64,000 nucleotides of DNA from Perca fluviatilis (taxonomy: Eukaryota > Chordata > Actinopteri > Perciformes > Percidae). Where the stretch lies: contig NC_053119.1 in the NCBI RefSeq assembly GCF_010015445.1, positions 8,838,050 to 8,902,049 on the forward strand. Direction: 5' to 3'. This document shows positions 63,103 to 64,000 of the stretch, piece after piece. The notes under the pieces are model-generated. The model was given only the letters and a program-made list of their open reading frames with translations. It did no database searches and was not told the origin of the DNA. Both the position numbers and the translations under genes were made by a program. The number at the start of each line of letters is the position of its first letter. Positions within the stretch are counted from its first letter, which is position 1.

Positions 63103-64000
63103 ATCAGGTTTCAAAAGCTGCTCCTGAATGATTTCCAGGAGGTTTATAAAGCAGCTCCATAAATCTGTCACAGAGGGAAAGCGCAGCTGAAGCAGCTGTG
63201 CAACAATGGGCAAATTTATATTTTACTTTACTTTTTTTAGCCTGTCTGCTCCAGTGGGGAGGCTACCACTAAATCTTTTTTAAAGCATTATTATATATAC
63301 ACAAAGCTATTAATATAAAATAACTGTAAGTTATGTTTTTTTTTTAACTGATTAATAAACATTAGGTGCTCTATTTTAGTAGTTACAGTATGTAGCATTT
63401 ATGGGCTATTGACGCAAAACACTCTTCAGTGCGTGTACATGGTAATAAAGGAATATGTCATCTAGTGCATCAGGGTGGTTTATTGATGTGTCTTCATAGT
63501 TTTGTACAATAATAAGCTATATAGCACATAGGAACACATGCAATACTTTGTTGGTTTTCAGATATTCAACTTCAGTGAGAAGGCTGCCGTTGTCAGCCTC
63601 TCTGGGCTCAAATGATGTTAAGATGTAAATGTGGCTGTGGATGAGGAGATAGGAAATATGGTGAAAATGTAGTGTATGAATCATCTCTTGGTGATATGTG
63701 AAGATTAGGTTCCTCCAGACAAGCAAGTATTCATTAAACCTGAGACAAAAAATTGCCAAGTGTCAGAGAGCTATGAGTAAAAAAAAAAAGTCCCCACCAA
63801 CTGTCTTAAAGTGCCCATGACGAAATTATTATGGAATAAAAATAAATAGAATAATTGGGTGGTTTGGCACCGAAATAGTAGAAAACTGAGCACCATCTTA
63901 TCAATAGAAATGCAAATTTCCACAAAAAAATCAGCATGGGACAGATGGACAAGCTCGGAAAAAAAAAACATTTTAATTTTCATGGTTGTCAGAACTGTGC
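63100..64000. other. Right-edge intergenic stretch
   Basis: AT-rich, no gene or transposon recognised. The expected next gene on this side by vertebrate synteny (alx1 or lrriq1) is not in the window. Confidence 0.4.

Overview
This is a vertebrate nuclear window, most probably from a percomorph teleost. The evidence is two intron-containing neuropeptide and signalling genes with GT-AG splice sites, dense (TG)n microsatellites, tRNA-derived SINEs and many short non-autonomous DNA transposons of types I know from fish genomes. There are no bacterial operons, CRISPR arrays, rRNA genes or autonomous transposon proteins.

Two protein-coding genes can be supported, and both had to be reconstructed by splicing. 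On the minus strand, 19008 down to 12379, lies nts (pro-neurotensin/neuromedin N). It has four coding exons: 19008-18948, 17877-17810, 14575-14375 and 12522-12379, giving 157 codons. The precursor runs signal peptide, helical pro-region, KR, neuromedin N (KSPYIL), KR, a neurotensin-type peptide ending RRPYIL, KR and a four-residue tail. On the plus strand lies rassf9, with a 47-nt first coding exon (21759-21805), a 9.4-kb intron and a long second exon (31214-32471), giving 434 residues. The two genes stand head to head, 2.75 kb apart between start codons. This is the same divergent arrangement I know for human NTS and RASSF9, so the block is probably ancestral.

Layout: 1-12.1 kb is the region downstream of nts, with no recognisable gene and at least four transposon-like repeats plus one SINE. 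12.1-19.3 kb is nts with its introns and promoter. 19.3-21.8 kb is the shared divergent intergenic region. 21.8-32.5 kb is rassf9. About 32.5-34 kb is its probable 3' UTR and flank. 34-64 kb is a gene-free stretch of unique DNA, possible conserved non-coding elements and repeats.

The repeats are the most informative part of the rest. Several elements have exact 8-bp target duplications (hAT-like), including ones at 22147, 44406, 60265 and 7624. At least four elements have inverted ends flanked by TTAA, among them a 0.9-kb foldback element at 3185-4097. One TTAA element is nested inside an older repeat at 49.3 kb. One tract of telomere-like CCCTAA units sits inside a small inverted-repeat element at 53.2 kb. 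I found no convincing new biological system. The items most worth checking are the 14-residue neurotensin, the (CA)n tract just beside the nts exon-3 splice donor, and the TTAA-flanked element group.
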